Assembly (NCBI GenBank): GCA_900543475.1
Contig: UQRU01000123.1
Location: forward strand, 1 to 6,018
From: an uncultured Eubacteriales bacterium
GTDB taxonomy: Bacteria; Bacillota; Clostridia; Christensenellales; CAG-138
Direction of reading: 5' to 3'
Length of the DNA stretch: 6,018 nucleotides
In this document: in pieces, positions 4,671 through 6,018 of the stretch
How the letters are laid out: each line of letters begins with the position of its first letter
Position numbering within the stretch: position 1 is the stretch's first letter
Made by a program: the position numbers and the translations under genes
The notes under the pieces: generated by a model
Told to the model about the DNA's origin: nothing
Database searches by the model: none
What the model saw: the letters and a program-made list of their open reading frames with translations, nothing else

Positions 4671-5914
4671 AAACTTTGTATTTGGATTGCCGCATGGGCG
4701 CGGCGGGGGATATGCTCATGGGGGCGCTGCTGGATCTGCATCCCGATCCCGATGGCTTCCTCGCCCGGCTCAACGGCCTGGGCGTACCCGGCGTAACCGT
4801 GGAGACCCAGCAGGTATTGCGCTGCGGCATCACCAGCCGCAAAATGCGGGTGCGGGTCCATGGCCAGGAGGAAGATGACCACCCCCACCACCATGACCAC
4901 GACCATCCCCACGAGCACGACCACAGGCACGAGCACGACCACGACCATCCCCACGAGCACGACCACGGGCATACCCATCGGGGCATGGGGGAGATCCAGG
5001 GGCTGATCCAGGGCCTGGGCATATCTCCCAAGGTCCAGGGGGAGGTGCTGGCGGTATATGGCCGCATCGCCCAGGCGGAGGCCCAGGTACACGGCCGGCC
5101 GGTGGAGCTGGTGCATTTCCACGAGGTGGGGGCGCTGGACGCGGTGATGGATATCCTGGGGGTATGCCTGCTCATGGAGGAGCTGGGGCCGGTCCAGGTA
5201 TTCGCCTCCCCGGTGCGCACGGGCTTTGGGCAGGTGCGTTGCGCCCACGGCGTGCTGCCGGTGCCCGCCCCGGCCACCGCCCTGCTGCTTCAGGGAATCC
5301 CCGTATTCGCCGGGGAGCTGGCGGGGGAGATGTGCACGCCTACCGGGGCGGCCCTATTGGGGCATTTTGTCCAGGACTTTATCCCCATGCCGCCCATGCG
5401 CATGGAAAAGACCGGCTATGGGGCGGGCAGCCGGGAATTTGAGACTGCCAACGTGGTACGGGCCATTCTGGGGGATACGGCGGACCAGGCCCAGGACCAG
5501 GTGGTAGAACTAAGGTGCAACCTGGACGATATGACGGGGGAGGACCTGGCCTTTGCCCAGGAGACCCTTCTGGAGGCCGGGGCCAGGGATGTGTTCTTCA
5601 CTCCCATTCAAATGAAAAAAGGCCGGCCGGGCTATATGGTCACCTGCATCTGCGACCCCCAACAGGAAGGGGAAATGGCAGCCTTGCTTCTGCGCCATAC
5701 CACTACCCTGGGGGTACGGGCGACCCGGTGCAGCCGTTACATCCTGCAGCGGGAAACCCAGCTTGTGGATACCCCCTTGGGCCAGGTGGGCTTAAAACAG
5801 GCCCGGGGCTATGGGGTGGAGAAGCGCAAGTATGAATACGAGGACGTGGCCCGCTTGGCCCGGGAGGCCGGGCTGTCCATGGCCCAGGCCCGCAGGCGGC
5901 TGGAGGAGCGGTAA
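4667..5914 (+). CDS. larC: NPN cofactor nickel insertase LarC, single full-length reading frame
   Basis: A 415-residue LarC (nickel chelatase of NPN synthesis), which uses CTP hydrolysis to insert Ni into pyridinium-3,5-bisthiocarboxylic acid mononucleotide. The N terminus DCRMGAAGDMLMGALL matches the family opening. A His/Asp/Glu tract at 72-104 holds 18 histidines. Then follow VELVHFHEVGALDAVMDI at 146-163, CTPTGAALLG at 223-232, GSREFETANVVRA near 254-266, NLDDMTGEDLAFA at 285-297, QMKKGRPG at 315-322 and TTTLGVR at 345-351. In Lactobacillus plantarum LarC is split into larC1 and larC2 joined by programmed frameshifting; here both parts lie in one frame. The start at 4667 is chosen because it overlaps the larB stop as ATGA and fits the family N terminus; the frame is open back to 4490 but that part is a larB shadow. 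No clear Shine-Dalgarno precedes it, so coupling to larB translation is likely. Confidence 0.95.
   Translation: MKTLYLDCRMGAAGDMLMGALLDLHPDPDGFLARLNGLGVPGVTVETQQVLRCGITSRKMRVRVHGQEEDDHPHHHDHDHPHEHDHRHEHDHDHPHEHDHGHTHRGMGEIQGLIQGLGISPKVQGEVLAVYGRIAQAEAQVHGRPVELVHFHEVGALDAVMDILGVCLLMEELGPVQVFASPVRTGFGQVRCAHGVLPVPAPATALLLQGIPVFAGELAGEMCTPTGAALLGHFVQDFIPMPPMRMEKTGYGAGSREFETANVVRAILGDTADQAQDQVVELRCNLDDMTGEDLAFAQETLLEAGARDVFFTPIQMKKGRPGYMVTCICDPQQEGEMAALLLRHTTTLGVRATRCSRYILQRETQLVDTPLGQVGLKQARGYGVEKRKYEYEDVARLAREAGLSMAQARRRLEER
4895..4966 (+). repeat. 30-bp direct repeat within the LarC histidine tract
   Basis: Positions 4895-4924 and 4937-4966 are identical over 30 bp and lie 42 bp (14 codons) apart, in frame. 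Each encodes DHDHPHEHDH. Identity at the nucleotide level, including third positions, suggests a recent in-frame duplication. Such a tract is prone to length change by slippage or recombination. Confidence 0.85.
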
Positions 5915-5937
5915 CCCCCTCCAGCCCTAGGGCGGCG

Positions 5938-6018
5938 CTTTGCGGGGCCTCCCGGGGGGGGCGCGGGCGGGTGGGGGGAACGAGGGGGGAGCCCGGCGGG
6001 GCGGGGGGGGGGGCGGGG
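5938..6018. other. G-rich contig end, likely low-quality sequence
   Basis: After the larC stop the sequence quickly becomes G homopolymers. Of positions 5941-6018, 55 of 78 are G, with runs of up to ten G near the edge. No gene, ribosome binding site or larBC terminator can be recognised. The one-base bias and position at the contig edge suggest a read-quality artefact (for example poly-G calls) rather than biology. Confidence 0.7.

Noticed and set aside
4625..5248. Minus-strand open frame of 207 codons with a run of hydrophobic Val/Met residues resembling a membrane segment
   Set aside because: It is the antisense of the LarC histidine tract (CAC/GAC/CAT codons read as GTG/GTC/ATG). No ribosome binding site or family similarity; larC itself is certain.
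5615..5620. A6 run (AAA AAA after ATG) in larC as a frameshift or transcriptional slippage site
   Set aside because: It is simply the two Lys codons of the conserved QMKKGRPG motif, the phase is wrong for a canonical -1 heptamer, and the zero frame encodes the complete protein.
5924..5933. GCCCTAGGGC palindrome after larC as a terminator
   Set aside because: A perfect palindrome with no loop and no T tract; it borders the unreliable G-rich end.
1..6018. tRNA, rRNA, CRISPR array, insertion sequence or phage attachment site
   Set aside because: None seen: no cloverleaf-like stretch in non-coding parts, no spaced repeat array, no transposase or terminal inverted repeats.

Overview
The window looks like a fragment of a high-GC, Gram-positive-type anaerobe, most plausibly a clostridial (Oscillospiraceae-like or Peptococcaceae-like) genome or metagenome contig. 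This rests on strong AGGAGG-type ribosome binding sites, genes packed with 4-bp ATGA overlaps, a TTGACA/extended -10 promoter, heavy G/C at third codon positions, and a gene set (mogA-moaC-moaA-MOSC and larBC) common in anaerobic Firmicutes. The species cannot be named from the sequence.

The layout is two divergent operons around a 306-bp intergenic control region (3603-3908). Leftward (minus strand), in transcription order, run mogA (3602-3114), moaC (3101-2616), moaA (2611-1667), a MOSC-domain gene (1660-1220) and an M20D-family amidohydrolase (1223-123). The operon ends at a strong intrinsic terminator (62-23). Rightward run larB (3909-4670) and larC (4667-5914), followed by about 100 bp that degenerates into G-only runs at the contig edge.

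The leftward operon makes molybdenum/tungsten cofactor. MoaA and MoaC turn GTP into cyclic pyranopterin monophosphate (cPMP), MogA adenylylates molybdopterin before metal insertion, and the MOSC protein is a probable sulfur-carrier or Moco-handling accessory protein. The M20D hydrolase has no known Moco role, yet it is translationally coupled to the MOSC gene. The rightward operon supplies two of the three enzymes that make the nickel-pincer nucleotide (NPN) cofactor of LarA-type racemases/epimerases: LarB (carboxylase/hydrolase on nicotinic acid adenine dinucleotide) and LarC (CTP-dependent nickel insertase). LarC here is one uninterrupted reading frame with an 18-histidine tract. moaD, moaE, moeA, larE and larA are not in the window.

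The intergenic region holds back-to-back promoter candidates, a long (about 131 nt) structured leader before mogA, a 6-2-6 palindrome overlapping the larB -35, and three evenly spaced copies of an octamer. The main biological interest is this arrangement of two unrelated metal-cofactor pathways around one control region, plus the coupled hydrolase.
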